Of a DNA stretch of 64,000 nt, positions 9,991 through 19,237 are shown one piece after another (within the stretch, counting starts at the first letter, position 1; every line of letters starts with the position of its first letter). The stretch spans positions 62,001 through 126,000 of the forward strand of contig NZ_JASJOU010000007.1 of assembly GCF_030068605.1 (NCBI RefSeq), in the 5' to 3' direction. The notes under the pieces were generated by a model. The model searched no databases. It was not told the origin of the DNA and saw only the letters and a list, made by a program, of their open reading frames with translations. The DNA is from Xanthocytophaga agilis. Its GTDB lineage: Bacteria; Bacteroidota; Bacteroidia; Cytophagales; 172606-1. A program made the position numbers and the translations under genes.

Positions 9991-10929
9991 TCAATCTGAA
10001 ATCTTCCGTATCTTCTTATTCAGATCTTCAATCTTATTTCTGGCTTCTGCCTTTGAGCTCTTATTTAATGTTTCGATAGCCAACTCATACATAGGTTTTC
10101 GGGCACAAGGTGGTTTCTTGCTATCATCCCCTCTTTGTATGAGCATATCAATAAACTCACTGGTAGTTTTCTCACGAACAGAACTTTCACTGGCAGATCC
10201 GGTATTGTTATTACTGCCAGCATTATTTCCAGAATTCACCGCACGTAGTCTTGCAATTTCGTCTTCCGCATTTTTCAATCTGGAAACATACAAAGCACAA
10301 TCGGCAGTCCTATCATCATTTCTTGCTCTGGAACCTCCTCCCCCACCAGAAGATGGAGCAGAAGATCTAGTAGCAGCAGCCTGTGCTAGCAATACTTCCA
10401 GCATATGAATCCTATCATCTTTTGCACTAAGGTCAGCATTCAGTTTATCTACAGCCTGTGTGTTTACGCCATTTTTCTGGAGACTTTCGCGTAAGTATGC
10501 AATTGTATTTCTGTATGTCAGAGAGGCATCGACCAGCAGGAGAACATTTTTGGAAAAGATTTTGGTGGAGTCTACTTTGAAAGAGGCAGTATCCCGCTTG
10601 AGATCATATACAGCTGATCGTATCATATTTTCACTTTCATCAATAGAACGCTTCAGGTTTCCCCGATCCAGATCATTGGTGGCATTAAGGTAGGCTTTAT
10701 CATTCTCTTCCAGAATTGTCAACTGTTTTACCATTTTTCCCAGCCGGGTATTGAGTTTCACCTGTTCTGATAATGCAATCCGGAGTTTTTCATTTTCCTG
10801 CTCCAATGCATCAGTAGGAGTACTGAAAAAGAAAGCCGCTGCAGCAAAGGGGATAATCATTGAACAACCATAGATGAGGGCAAACTGCCAGATAGCTAAT
10901 GTACGTTGTTTCTTATTAATCGCGTCCAT
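9991..10929 (-). CDS. tssO: TssO-like T6SSiii transmembrane protein
   Basis: TssO is a membrane protein found only in the Bacteroidota T6SS subtype. This 312-residue protein starts with a short cytoplasmic stretch (MDAINKKQRTLAIW), one transmembrane helix (about residues 14-36), then a long periplasmic region with coiled-coil character (residues 40-190), and a low-complexity Ser/Gly/Asn-rich linker (SSGGGGGSRAR near 195 and a GNNAGSNNNTGS stretch near 235) before a charged helical C-terminus. The topology and the position directly before tssH support TssO. The glycine-rich linkers are rather long and may be lineage specific. Confidence 0.7.
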   Translation of the reverse strand: MDAINKKQRTLAIWQFALIYGCSMIIPFAAAAFFFSTPTDALEQENEKLRIALSEQVKLNTRLGKMVKQLTILEENDKAYLNATNDLDRGNLKRSIDESENMIRSAVYDLKRDTASFKVDSTKIFSKNVLLLVDASLTYRNTIAYLRESLQKNGVNTQAVDKLNADLSAKDDRIHMLEVLLAQAAATRSSAPSSGGGGGSRARNDDRTADCALYVSRLKNAEDEIARLRAVNSGNNAGSNNNTGSASESSVREKTTSEFIDMLIQRGDDSKKPPCARKPMYELAIETLNKSSKAEARNKIEDLNKKIRKISD

Positions 10930-11050
10930 GACATACTTTAATTTATTACGAATTATAGTTTAATGGCGGAGTCAAAGGCAACAAATAGTATTTAGTATCT
11001 GGCAGATTGGCAAGCAATTATGACTTTACATCTAAGAGATTGTCTAAAGA

Positions 11051-11740
11051 CTATCGGTCACTCATTCTCTTTGCAGAGAATATTTTATTAACCAAATCTT
11101 GTTTTGCTTCCGCACTAATACGCAAACTTCCCTTTGTTTCAGAAACTCCATCCTTATCTTTAAATACCCGCACAGTACCAACATCCACCAAATCATTATA
11201 GGGATCCTCCTTGTCTTTCATATAAAAAGACGTGACAAGGTTCTTAACTCCATTGTCAGTAATCTCTCCGGAATAAATAGACAGCCAGGTATATTTAGCT
11301 CCACTAGATGTTTCCCCATGCTCTTCAGAAAACACACTGAAAAAATTCCCATGACCAGATATAAATGATCCTAAACCAGAAGCCTGATCAACCAAACTAC
11401 CATCATCTGTACTATATCCTTTGTAACTGGTTTTCACAGATAAATCAGTTACGTCCTGATCAAAAAACTGATAACGGTAATCTGCATAGCGCTTTCCTAT
11501 CTCATCATTCTTATCGGAACTGCCAAATAAGATATGCTCACTTGACAGATAAATACCTTCTATCTGAGGAGGTTTCATGCCCTCGTAAATAGTCATACCA
11601 TTCTGACGCATAGCATCCATATTTTCTGAAGGCACCAGATCCTTAATATCCTGAGAAAATCCGGTATCGGAATTTTCTTTCTTGCAGCTTGTTATTACAC
11701 TGATAACAAGCGCAATAAATAGAAATGATAATCGTTTCAT
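11051..11740 (-). CDS. Unknown lipoprotein in the T6SS operon
   Basis: A 229-residue protein with a lipoprotein signal (MKRLSFLFIALVISVITSCKK, lipid Cys at residue 19). The rest is soluble, with acidic and aromatic residues and no family that I recognise. It lies between the caspase-like gene (156 bases upstream) and tssO. Two readings are possible: an envelope part of the secretion system (some T6SSiii loci carry a lipoprotein called TssQ), or an immunity protein for the neighbouring caspase-like protein. Sequence alone does not decide between them. Confidence 0.7.
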   Translation of the reverse strand: MKRLSFLFIALVISVITSCKKENSDTGFSQDIKDLVPSENMDAMRQNGMTIYEGMKPPQIEGIYLSSEHILFGSSDKNDEIGKRYADYRYQFFDQDVTDLSVKTSYKGYSTDDGSLVDQASGLGSFISGHGNFFSVFSEEHGETSSGAKYTWLSIYSGEITDNGVKNLVTSFYMKDKEDPYNDLVDVGTVRVFKDKDGVSETKGSLRISAEAKQDLVNKIFSAKRMSDR

Positions 11741-11896
11741 ACTGTAAATGGTTTGAGAATTATAAAGTAGAAAGTATACTCACAAGCAGACTGATTGACA
11801 GACGATTGTTCGCTTCTGCTCTAACTTGTTAGTGTGCCATTACAGGTATTCGTAACCATTAAATTTCCAATTATCATCCTTTTTATCCAGGAATAA

Positions 11897-12430
11897 CTAT
11901 TCAATCATTTCGGAAAGGACCTGTCCACCACTCCCAATAGTGACTGTCTTTAAGTCACCCCAAAAATGCATCACATGTCCATCAAAAAAGCTTGCAATTC
12001 CCAAAGAAGTCCATCCTCTGATAGTTCCTCCACCTGTACGCAGATATATTTGTCCCATTTTTTGTAAAAAGGCAGATCCATCTGTCCCTTCTGCTACATT
12101 ACATCCATTACACAGAATACGTGAATTGGTGTTGAAAATGCTTTCATAATTCCGATTTGCCAGCCAGATTTCAATATTGCATGCCGTCAATACCTGATTG
12201 CCAAGCTTTATTCTTCCAGAATTTCCATGTGTGTCAAACAAAAGACGACTTACATGCACACCTCTTCTGATCAAGCCATCAAAGATGTCCTGAAGCTCAC
12301 TCAAGCTGCCACAGGAATAATAATAGCCTGCATTTTCTCTAGAGAGAGCATCAGACTCTAACTCCTGTGAATAAATAGAAACCCAGAGCTGATTCTGATC
12401 CGGATTTCCCCGTAATAATGGAATTGCCAT
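11897..12430 (-). CDS. Caspase-like (DUF4347-like) protein in the T6SS operon
   Basis: The middle of this 177-residue protein resembles DUF4347, a caspase-fold family: DTHGNSGRIKLGNQVLT is followed about 30 residues later by RILCNGCNVAEGTDGSAFL. These would place a catalytic His68 (in THG) and Cys110 (in GCNVAEG), the arrangement expected of a His-Cys protease dyad. I preferred the ATG at 12430, 20 bases after the tssK stop; an in-frame ATG at 12466 would overlap tssK by 16 bases and add 12 residues. It has no signal peptide. A role as a secreted protease effector is inferred from the T6SS context; an internal processing role is also possible. Confidence 0.65.
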   Translation of the reverse strand: MAIPLLRGNPDQNQLWVSIYSQELESDALSRENAGYYYSCGSLSELQDIFDGLIRRGVHVSRLLFDTHGNSGRIKLGNQVLTACNIEIWLANRNYESIFNTNSRILCNGCNVAEGTDGSAFLQKMGQIYLRTGGGTIRGWTSLGIASFFDGHVMHFWGDLKTVTIGSGGQVLSEMIE

Positions 12431-12450
12431 AGTATATAAAGACAAGGTTT

Positions 12451-13602
12451 TCAAATGGGACTCCAACGATTTTTAGAAGGCTCAGGGGTCTTTTGTTCAT
12501 TCACCTGATGCTCTATAATAAAGACATTCTGCCCCTTTCTTTTCCCTATTATCTCCAACTGTGACAGTTTAAAAAACACAGTTACCAATGTCTTATAAAA
12601 AGCATCCACCTCCGCAAATACCCTACCCAGTTCTGTATGATCATATTCAATCTGTAACACAGCTCTGACTTGGTTTTCGAAAGCACCAGGTACCAGATCC
12701 ATCCATTCACTGAGATAAGTCAATACTTCCTCTCTCTCCTTGGCAGGTCGACAGTTCAGAAACGTTTGTACCAGTTGTATTGGCTGCATCATTGTTTCCA
12801 GCATATGAATAGGTGCCTGTTGAGGAATACGCCATTTGAACCCAAAACGATATTGACTTACTTCTTTCAGAATCTCTTCTGAAAAACTTCCAATTGAGTC
12901 ACTTAAATCTGTTCGATTGGTTTTGTCTCTGGTTTTCTGAAACACCTTTGTTGTATAGGTTTCCAGCAGAGTTAGATGATTCTGAAAAGCAGCATACCAC
13001 TCACGCATCGGAAAAAGACTACTCACCGAAGTACAGGCAGGCAAATAATCGGTTACAGGCTGTAACTCGCCATTTTTATGAATAATCCGTCCAATAGTCA
13101 ATCCGTTAGAAAGTTCATCTGTATTGACAGCCTCTGATGGCATAATACTCAGCTGCAACTCTGGACGGGTAAACGGATACCGGGGGGGCATTTCATCTAC
13201 TATAGGTTCTCCAACAGGAATCCGCTTGAACAGATTTACACTTACTATCAGATTAAATTCCTGATTTACAAATGTCTGCATAGAGAACTTCTCTGTAATC
13301 TCTTTTAGGGTCGTTTGTAATTGTAAAGGGGTAGCATTGTACAACTCTATCCGACTTCCATTGGGCACAATAGCTCTACAACTCAACACCTTTACCTGTA
13401 TATTCTGATTGTAGTCACAAATAATCTGTACATTTAAAGCATCTGTCAGAGGCAAAATCCCATAGTTGTAACTGGTAAGGTCCAGTGCTGATACATCACG
13501 CAATGCATCATGAAGAAAAAACTCATTCTGTTCAAAATGACGGCGTGAGATCTTCATCCCATCTACCCAGTTTACCGGAAAATATTTCAGTTCAGTAATC
13601 AT
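12451..13602 (-). CDS. tssK: TssK, T6SS baseplate subunit
   Basis: TssK forms trimers that connect the baseplate wedges to the membrane complex. The 383-residue product has the family N-terminus (VNWVDGMKISRRHFEQNEFFLHD), in which the first domain resembles phage receptor-binding protein shoulders, and a C-terminal helical domain. It lies between tssG (78 bases upstream) and the caspase-like gene. The length is shorter than proteobacterial TssK (about 440) but usual for the T6SSiii form. Confidence 0.85.
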   Translation of the reverse strand: MITELKYFPVNWVDGMKISRRHFEQNEFFLHDALRDVSALDLTSYNYGILPLTDALNVQIICDYNQNIQVKVLSCRAIVPNGSRIELYNATPLQLQTTLKEITEKFSMQTFVNQEFNLIVSVNLFKRIPVGEPIVDEMPPRYPFTRPELQLSIMPSEAVNTDELSNGLTIGRIIHKNGELQPVTDYLPACTSVSSLFPMREWYAAFQNHLTLLETYTTKVFQKTRDKTNRTDLSDSIGSFSEEILKEVSQYRFGFKWRIPQQAPIHMLETMMQPIQLVQTFLNCRPAKEREEVLTYLSEWMDLVPGAFENQVRAVLQIEYDHTELGRVFAEVDAFYKTLVTVFFKLSQLEIIGKRKGQNVFIIEHQVNEQKTPEPSKNRWSPI

Positions 13603-13680
13603 GCGTATCTCTTTTATAAATAGATAGTCTGCTAGCTTTGTCTATTGTCTTGTAAAATTGTGTATAGTGAACTTCTGTCA

Positions 13681-14616
13681 TTACAAATACGTAGTATATC
13701 CCAGACGTCCGTTATAAATTTCCTCATCTACTACAAATATCTCATTATCAACTAACAGCTTTACTTCTATCCGATAGTCGGTTTCCATTGGAAACAAATA
13801 CTGGCTTAGATACCGAATCAACTGTTCTCCAACCCCTCCTGGCAAATAAGCTTGAATGCAGTGGGCATCTGTTGGTAGCACCTGAATCAATACAGAAGAA
13901 TGTACCTCTACATATTCGTCACCCATAACCCAATCTACCCCCAACCGTATCTCTCCCAGTCCGATGCCTGGTTGTTCAGCACGATAGCGGAGCGGAGGCT
14001 TGTGAATAATATTGACAGTATCTTCCAGTAAGGTTTCAAAACTTAATCGTATTTGTTCCCAGTCACCTGCTATCCGATGCACCATTGGCAGTAGATATAA
14101 CAGATTATGTATCTGAGAAGGAGTTAGAAATGCCGGAAAATTCCAGAACTCTGAAAACAAATCTCCTTCAAAGAATCCTTCTCCCTCAAATAAATATTTA
14201 CGTTCTTCCAGAATAAGCTTTACCCGTAATCTATAGTACTCCTGTTCCAGAGGCAGAAAAAAGCGTCTAGCAGCATTTTCCCGTTCCTGTTGTTGTTTTA
14301 TCTCCTTGAGAACTTCTTTTTTGGTTGCAGGAGGTTTATTCTGACTCGGCTGATGAAAAATGCCTTCCGGTAAAGAATCATATAATCCATCTCTGTTTAT
14401 TTCCAGACAAAGTTTTTTCTTTCCTGACCTTGCCATTTCTTCTACCCTGGCTTTTCCAATATCATTCTGAAAGTTTCGCTTGAACAATCCGATTGGAAGA
14501 ATTAGCAACTCTTCCATTGACAAACCGTTCTCCAATAGATTGGCAAGCAGTACTTCTGCACGAATGTCGACAGGCAATCGGTTAATCTGCTCAATATATG
14601 TGTCAAATGCAGACAT
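13681..14616 (-). CDS. tssG: TssG, T6SS baseplate wedge subunit
   Basis: Baseplate wedge component that pairs with TssF. The 311-residue protein starts MSAFDTYIEQINRLPVDIRAEVLLANLLENG, a typical TssG N-terminal helix region, then has a proline-rich linker (QPSQNKPPATKK) and a C-terminal beta-rich part with LGEIRLGVDWVMGDEYVEVHSS, which matches the conserved late-TssG region. Only 6 bases separate it from tssF, consistent with tight coupling of two proteins that act as a complex. Confidence 0.83.
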   Translation of the reverse strand: MSAFDTYIEQINRLPVDIRAEVLLANLLENGLSMEELLILPIGLFKRNFQNDIGKARVEEMARSGKKKLCLEINRDGLYDSLPEGIFHQPSQNKPPATKKEVLKEIKQQQERENAARRFFLPLEQEYYRLRVKLILEERKYLFEGEGFFEGDLFSEFWNFPAFLTPSQIHNLLYLLPMVHRIAGDWEQIRLSFETLLEDTVNIIHKPPLRYRAEQPGIGLGEIRLGVDWVMGDEYVEVHSSVLIQVLPTDAHCIQAYLPGGVGEQLIRYLSQYLFPMETDYRIEVKLLVDNEIFVVDEEIYNGRLGYTTYL

Positions 14617-14622
14617 CGTCAG

Positions 14623-16464
14623 TTATGAAAAGATGATTCGAAAAGGCAGATTACCAACTGTCTGTGCTTCCAGTATAGCTTTTAACTGCAATCCACGTTG
14701 CTCCCATTCTCTGGCAGTTTGTTCTATACCTCTGGCAGGCTTGACAATGACTTCAATACAGCGTACAAAACCTGCATTAAGTGCATTGCTTATCATAAAA
14801 CTTCTATGTACTTCTACAGATTGCGCCACATCTCCCAGTTCTTTCAGGCAGCTAGCCCGTACATCTTCCAGCGTCACAATCCGGTTCCGGGATAGCAAAG
14901 CTTTCCGATAGTGATTAATTTTTTCGGAAGCCTTTAAACGATCCCTTCCTCCTTGAGTAGTAGTAAGCAGATAAATCCTGTCTTTTTGCACATTCGCATC
15001 TGCATAAGCGGATAGTTTGCTCCCTACCGGAATCCGGTTAGCCTGACTTCCATGGCAAGTCCAATATTCTACAAATACATTTTCACTCTGTTGTGCTTGT
15101 TTAATTACCAGATAGGGAACTGGCGATTCCAGTATATCTTCTCTACCTACCTTTATTTCCAGACGGGCAATGGTCTGATTCAGCTCCCGGATAACAGAGG
15201 AAAGGAAATCTTCACCCAAGGCGGAGAATGATGAACTTTCGTCGCGGATCGTATCCAGCATATTGGTCAGCATCTCACGTGCATTCCGGTCATCAAAGCG
15301 GTTTATGCCATATTGCAAAGTGTAAGTTCGGGCTTGCAATTCCAGGAGATTACCTAAAGGAACAGATTGTAAACGAACTGAATTGCTATCTCTTACATCC
15401 CGTATTCCAAGAAACAGTCCATTTGCCTCCAAAGGAATGATATTGAAATTTGGCTGAAGTTTATAGGTAAGCTTGTTAAGCTTTCTGTTCATGATTGGGA
15501 TAGCATTGACCGAACAGAGTAAACTATTCAAAGCCTCTGTAGAAATAGCCTGCGAGAAACGGATCTGTATCCAACACAAAGTCTTTCGAATGGATTTTAG
15601 AGCACTTTGCCCAAACCATTGTTCCAACTCCTCCGGATAAAGCTTTTTTTCGATCTCTGATCCACCAGTAATAGTAACAAACTGACTTTCAAACTGCCAT
15701 TCGGTTTCTTTTTCCAGCTTCTTTACACCGTCCAGCTCTTTTTCCAGTGAGGTCAGAGCAAATTCCGACAGATTTGTCTGAGGTAAACCAACCTGAGTGG
15801 TTAATTTATGACGTCCGTTATACCATTCACTAAACGGAAGATATTTGTACCATGTATCTCGTTCCGGATGGCTCTGCCAGTCAAAATAAACAGACAGTTG
15901 TTGTAAGCTGGTAATATCTTCATCCAGTTCCAGCCCTATCCAAAGTGTCTGAAAGGAAGCAATATAGCCTGACTTCGCCTGTGCAACAGCTACTTTCTGT
16001 ACTCCTTCTTCTATCTGAAACAGCGTATGGGAAGAGGCTATATAGGTGATAGACGCATTAAATATGGGTAGCTTACGCAAAGGAGAGAAATACACATCTG
16101 CCTCTGTCTGACGCACAGTACGATCAGTATTGCGTAGCCGAAAGGCAAACTGCGAATCGGGGGTTACAAAACTAACAGGCTCAGTAGAACGCATCTGTAA
16201 AATTCCATAAGCAGCCTTGGCCGTTTCAACTTCCGGATTCATCAACTGCGCCAACCGATTGAGCAGACGGTTCTGTGTTTCACTGATCTCTGCAGAGATT
16301 TTCTCAAACTCCACAGAACATGCTTCTATTAACAATGCAACCAACGGATCAAAAGCTTCCAGTTCTGTTTCAGAGTATCCCCATAACTCTGCAGCACGAC
16401 GAAGCATTCGGTTTTTGACCTGTGCCCGCATAAAACTTTTGGAAGACAAAATATCTGATTGCAT
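14623..16464 (-). CDS. tssF: TssF, T6SS baseplate wedge subunit
   Basis: Major baseplate wedge protein, related to phage gp6. The 613-residue product has the conserved N-terminal helical region with AAELWGYSETELEAFDPLVALLIEA and QNRLLNRLAQLMNPEV (about residues 24-82), and further a conserved central region with the FDRLxNxx-type jelly-roll domains. The late region VTLEDVRASCLKELGDVAQSVEV (residues about 525-550) is the gp6/J-like part. It follows tssE and precedes tssG as expected for a baseplate gene block. Confidence 0.87.
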   Translation of the reverse strand: MQSDILSSKSFMRAQVKNRMLRRAAELWGYSETELEAFDPLVALLIEACSVEFEKISAEISETQNRLLNRLAQLMNPEVETAKAAYGILQMRSTEPVSFVTPDSQFAFRLRNTDRTVRQTEADVYFSPLRKLPIFNASITYIASSHTLFQIEEGVQKVAVAQAKSGYIASFQTLWIGLELDEDITSLQQLSVYFDWQSHPERDTWYKYLPFSEWYNGRHKLTTQVGLPQTNLSEFALTSLEKELDGVKKLEKETEWQFESQFVTITGGSEIEKKLYPEELEQWFGQSALKSIRKTLCWIQIRFSQAISTEALNSLLCSVNAIPIMNRKLNKLTYKLQPNFNIIPLEANGLFLGIRDVRDSNSVRLQSVPLGNLLELQARTYTLQYGINRFDDRNAREMLTNMLDTIRDESSSFSALGEDFLSSVIRELNQTIARLEIKVGREDILESPVPYLVIKQAQQSENVFVEYWTCHGSQANRIPVGSKLSAYADANVQKDRIYLLTTTQGGRDRLKASEKINHYRKALLSRNRIVTLEDVRASCLKELGDVAQSVEVHRSFMISNALNAGFVRCIEVIVKPARGIEQTAREWEQRGLQLKAILEAQTVGNLPFRIIFS

Positions 16465-16521
16465 AGAATGTAATGTTTGGAATAGTACTGTGATACGGTG
16501 TGCATCGAAAGATTACTTACA

Positions 16522-16950
16522 TCAAAAAGATAAGGGAGAGATATAGAATGCCTTATAAAACTCAAACTTTTCGTTTGTCTGATTCAACACGCCATCAATC
16601 CAGATTCCTAATCGACGCTTAATCCTGCGTTTGTGCTCACCCAATGTAAACTCATGATCTTCCATTTCTGCACGTACCCGTACATTTGCAAGTCGCTTTT
16701 CATATTCCGCAATGGTCGTTGTGACAGATTTTACAATTTCATCTTTCCAGCGATTGCTTGATTGCAGGCTAAAATCTTCTTCCCAAATACTACAGCCATA
16801 CTCTCCATCAAAACGTGACTCCCGAAAATGTGTAGTAAGGAGCAGAAACAGATTCTGAGCAACTGACTCCCGCAAACCACATTGTGTATGCATTTTCTTC
16901 TGCAAAATCTCGTCGAGTCGCAGAGGTAATGTGTAATAGCTCTTAGGCAT
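16522..16950 (-). CDS. tssE: TssE, gp25-like T6SS baseplate subunit
   Basis: TssE is the lysozyme-like gp25 homologue that starts sheath assembly on the baseplate. The stretch CGLRESVAQNLFLLLTTHFRESRFDGEYGCSIWEEDF is the GPW/gp25 signature, including the EYGC-W segment. I chose the ATG at 16950 (142 residues) because it follows a good ribosome site (GAAAGGA, 9 bases before) and starts right where homology begins; a longer frame opens at 17013 but overlaps the preceding gene. It lies 28 bases after the beta-barrel gene and 57 bases before tssF. Confidence 0.85.
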   Translation of the reverse strand: MPKSYYTLPLRLDEILQKKMHTQCGLRESVAQNLFLLLTTHFRESRFDGEYGCSIWEEDFSLQSSNRWKDEIVKSVTTTIAEYEKRLANVRVRAEMEDHEFTLGEHKRRIKRRLGIWIDGVLNQTNEKFEFYKAFYISPLSF

Positions 16951-16978
16951 AGCAAACCGTCCTTTCAAGTAGTAAGCC

Positions 16979-17926
16979 TCAAAACCGGAAAGCGATGCCA
17001 GCGCCCAGTCCAACAGAAGACACAGGTATTTTCAGATTCAGATTATCTGTCCGACGCTGAGATTCATCTATCTCTATAGGTTGATCAATCTGACTGGTAT
17101 TAGCATCAACATATGTATATTGTGCTTTGGTCACTTCTGAGCTATTAGACTTAAGCTGTACACTGGAAATAACTAGTTCTACAAAACCCCGTAACTGATC
17201 TACAATACGAAACTGGATACCCAAGGCAGCCTGATAGCCAAATCCTACCTTTTTCTCCAATTCATTGGTCATCTCAATTTCGTATCGTGCAGAAGGATTG
17301 TCAGGATAGGTAAAGTTAGAGGTATTTACATAGGATAGTTTAGTAGGAATTCCTATACAAACTCCTAATCGGTTATAGATATAATATTCAGGCTTGGATA
17401 CTGCCTTAAAGGTGATATTAGGAATGATATTTACAATTGTGTAGTCATAGTTCTTTTGCACTCTGGCAATATAACTGGTAGTTGGTTCAGACGAATTGAT
17501 TCGGTACTCAGAAGTTGTCGTATAACTTTCTGTAGCAGTACCTCCCAGAATATATTCTCCATCTATACCTATATTAATAAAGTCATTGACAACCAACCCT
17601 ACTCCACCTCCTACCCGCAAGCCAGCCCCAAATGACTTATCTACTTTGTAATCAGAACTTTTGGTTGTATAGGTGGTTGTACCATTGCCTGAGCTATAGG
17701 AATACGTACTGGATGGATCTACTCCCTGTCCGCTAAAGCCACCAGGTGTAAGCAAGCCATAAAATCCATAGGCCTTTACATAAAACTTATTTTCAGCAGC
17801 AGACTTTTTATTGGCTGACTCGGATGAAAATGGAGCAACTTCCGGAGAAGCAGCCATCTGAGCCATTATCCGGACACTCAATAAGGCCATAAAAACAGTC
17901 AGCAATAATGGTTTCGATGTATTCAT
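16979..17926 (-). CDS. Outer-membrane beta-barrel-like protein inside the T6SS operon
   Basis: A 315-residue exported protein with a signal peptide (cleavage near MAQ at residue 23) and alternating-residue strands ending in an aromatic last residue (GLGAGIAFRF), the usual mark of a small outer-membrane beta barrel. Ser/Thr/Tyr-rich loops (SSTYSYSSGNGTTTYTTK) are seen near residue 75. It is placed between tssN and tssE, so it is transcribed with the secretion genes. It is not a core Tss protein that I recognise. It might form the outer-membrane exit or anchor of the apparatus, but it may also be an unrelated passenger. Confidence 0.75.
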   Translation of the reverse strand: MNTSKPLLLTVFMALLSVRIMAQMAASPEVAPFSSESANKKSAAENKFYVKAYGFYGLLTPGGFSGQGVDPSSTYSYSSGNGTTTYTTKSSDYKVDKSFGAGLRVGGGVGLVVNDFINIGIDGEYILGGTATESYTTTSEYRINSSEPTTSYIARVQKNYDYTIVNIIPNITFKAVSKPEYYIYNRLGVCIGIPTKLSYVNTSNFTYPDNPSARYEIEMTNELEKKVGFGYQAALGIQFRIVDQLRGFVELVISSVQLKSNSSEVTKAQYTYVDANTSQIDQPIEIDESQRRTDNLNLKIPVSSVGLGAGIAFRF

Positions 17927-17983
17927 AATTGAAATAGTAGTAAGAATAGCTTTGGTTATAGGTTGTAGATGACCTTATAGTCT

Positions 17984-18742
17984 TCAAATCGTGTTTCGTT
18001 CTGCTTTGATGATGAAGTTATCCTGTATATTATTCTGCTGGAATGTCAGATCCGGATCGAAGTAACGCCTAGGAAAGAATCGCCCTCTGACTGCATAGAA
18101 ATGCCATCCATAAGGGTGGTTCTGTGAATCTGTAAACTGAATTCCATTGACACCATTTTGTTCATTGTAGTCATTCAGAAATATCAGAAACAGCTCTCCC
18201 AATGGCATCTGTAATGGAGCCTTCGCCTTAAAATTAGTTGTAGCAGCATCTGTAGCCCGTTTGGGAAATTCAAACTGTACAACCAGAATTTTAGACAAGT
18301 CAATCAAATCAAGATCAGGCATAGCCCCACCTAATGGATAGTACCATTTTTTGTATTCAGCATCCGGAATAGCCCGATAGGATCTATAAGTCCAGGCAAA
18401 CAGATAGGGTATAACAAATGGAATTACACAGGTAGCAAATCCGGCATTGCCAGCTTTAAAAACCAGAAGATATAAAAGCCATATGCTTATTCCTCCCAGA
18501 ATCTGTACAATGAGTGTTAAACCCAGACCATAAAGATCCTGATTCGTCTCTGGTGCAGTAAAAAACCGATACAACAGAAATAAGTGTGCAATACCTAACC
18601 CAAACCCAAGCAATTGAGCCAATAAATACCAACCCTGCATTGCCAAAGGGGATAAAAGTCCAAGCAATCCAGTCAGAATCAGTAGCAGGACCATGCCTGC
18701 CATATACAAAATACCTTTTGTTGGCTTAACAGAAGTTTTCAC
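17984..18742 (-). CDS. tssN: TssN-like T6SSiii transmembrane protein
   Basis: TssN is a multi-pass inner-membrane protein restricted to the Bacteroidota T6SS. This 252-residue product has about four transmembrane helices in its first half (near residues 11-33, 35-62, 73-97, 99-118), then a soluble C-terminal domain with ADAATTNFKAKAPLQMPLGELFLIFLNDYNEQ and a conserved GWHFYAVRGRFFPRRYFDP segment. Topology, size and position with tssD and tssE support the call. TssN and TssO are presumed to replace the TssJLM membrane complex of proteobacterial systems. Confidence 0.75.
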   Translation of the reverse strand: MKTSVKPTKGILYMAGMVLLLILTGLLGLLSPLAMQGWYLLAQLLGFGLGIAHLFLLYRFFTAPETNQDLYGLGLTLIVQILGGISIWLLYLLVFKAGNAGFATCVIPFVIPYLFAWTYRSYRAIPDAEYKKWYYPLGGAMPDLDLIDLSKILVVQFEFPKRATDAATTNFKAKAPLQMPLGELFLIFLNDYNEQNGVNGIQFTDSQNHPYGWHFYAVRGRFFPRRYFDPDLTFQQNNIQDNFIIKAERNTI

Positions 18743-18794
18743 CTGTCAATAGGGTTTAGATTAGGAATCAAATAATAGAGTATCAGACCTATGA

Positions 18795-19181
18795 TCAGGC
18801 ATGATTTTCATGGGCCACGCCACTTACTTCTATTTTGCGGGCGGAAATATTCAGACTGACAGTCATGGCACTGGCAGAGGTAGAATTGAAAGACTCGGAA
18901 TAGCCTACACAGTAAGCGTCTTCAAACTTGACTTCTTTTAAAGTAGAGTCTTCGTCTATTTTTTTGAAAACGATACTGCCATTGGTCTTTTTATAGGGAT
19001 CAATCATCCAGCCCAAAAGAGCGGTATCGTCACTGGTAACAATCTGAATAAACAGATTACCTCCTTTTACATTGGATGCCGGACGGCCTTTGTCGTCAGT
19101 AGCCTGACCAAATGAGAAGTTACAGCTTAACACATCGTATTCTCCGCCTTCTACTTGTAATGTTGCATTAAATGATGACAT
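18795..19181 (-). CDS. tssD: TssD (Hcp) tube protein, paralogue 3
   Basis: Hcp-type protein that stacks as hexameric rings to form the inner tube. The 128-residue product has the Bacteroidota TssD form: MSSFNATLQVEGGEYDVLSC, DDKGRPASNVKGG, LLGWMIDPYKKTNGSIVF, FEDAYCVGYSESF, and the ending ISARKIEVSGVAHENHA. It is the most standard of the three tssD genes in this operon, so I take it as the main tube subunit. It lies 52 bases before tssN and 56 bases after the 181-residue unknown gene. Confidence 0.93.
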   Translation of the reverse strand: MSSFNATLQVEGGEYDVLSCNFSFGQATDDKGRPASNVKGGNLFIQIVTSDDTALLGWMIDPYKKTNGSIVFKKIDEDSTLKEVKFEDAYCVGYSESFNSTSASAMTVSLNISARKIEVSGVAHENHA

Positions 19182-19237
19182 AGTGGTAAAGTGATTAGTA
19201 AGTGGAACTGAATAATAAATAAGTCTGCTTCTTTTAG

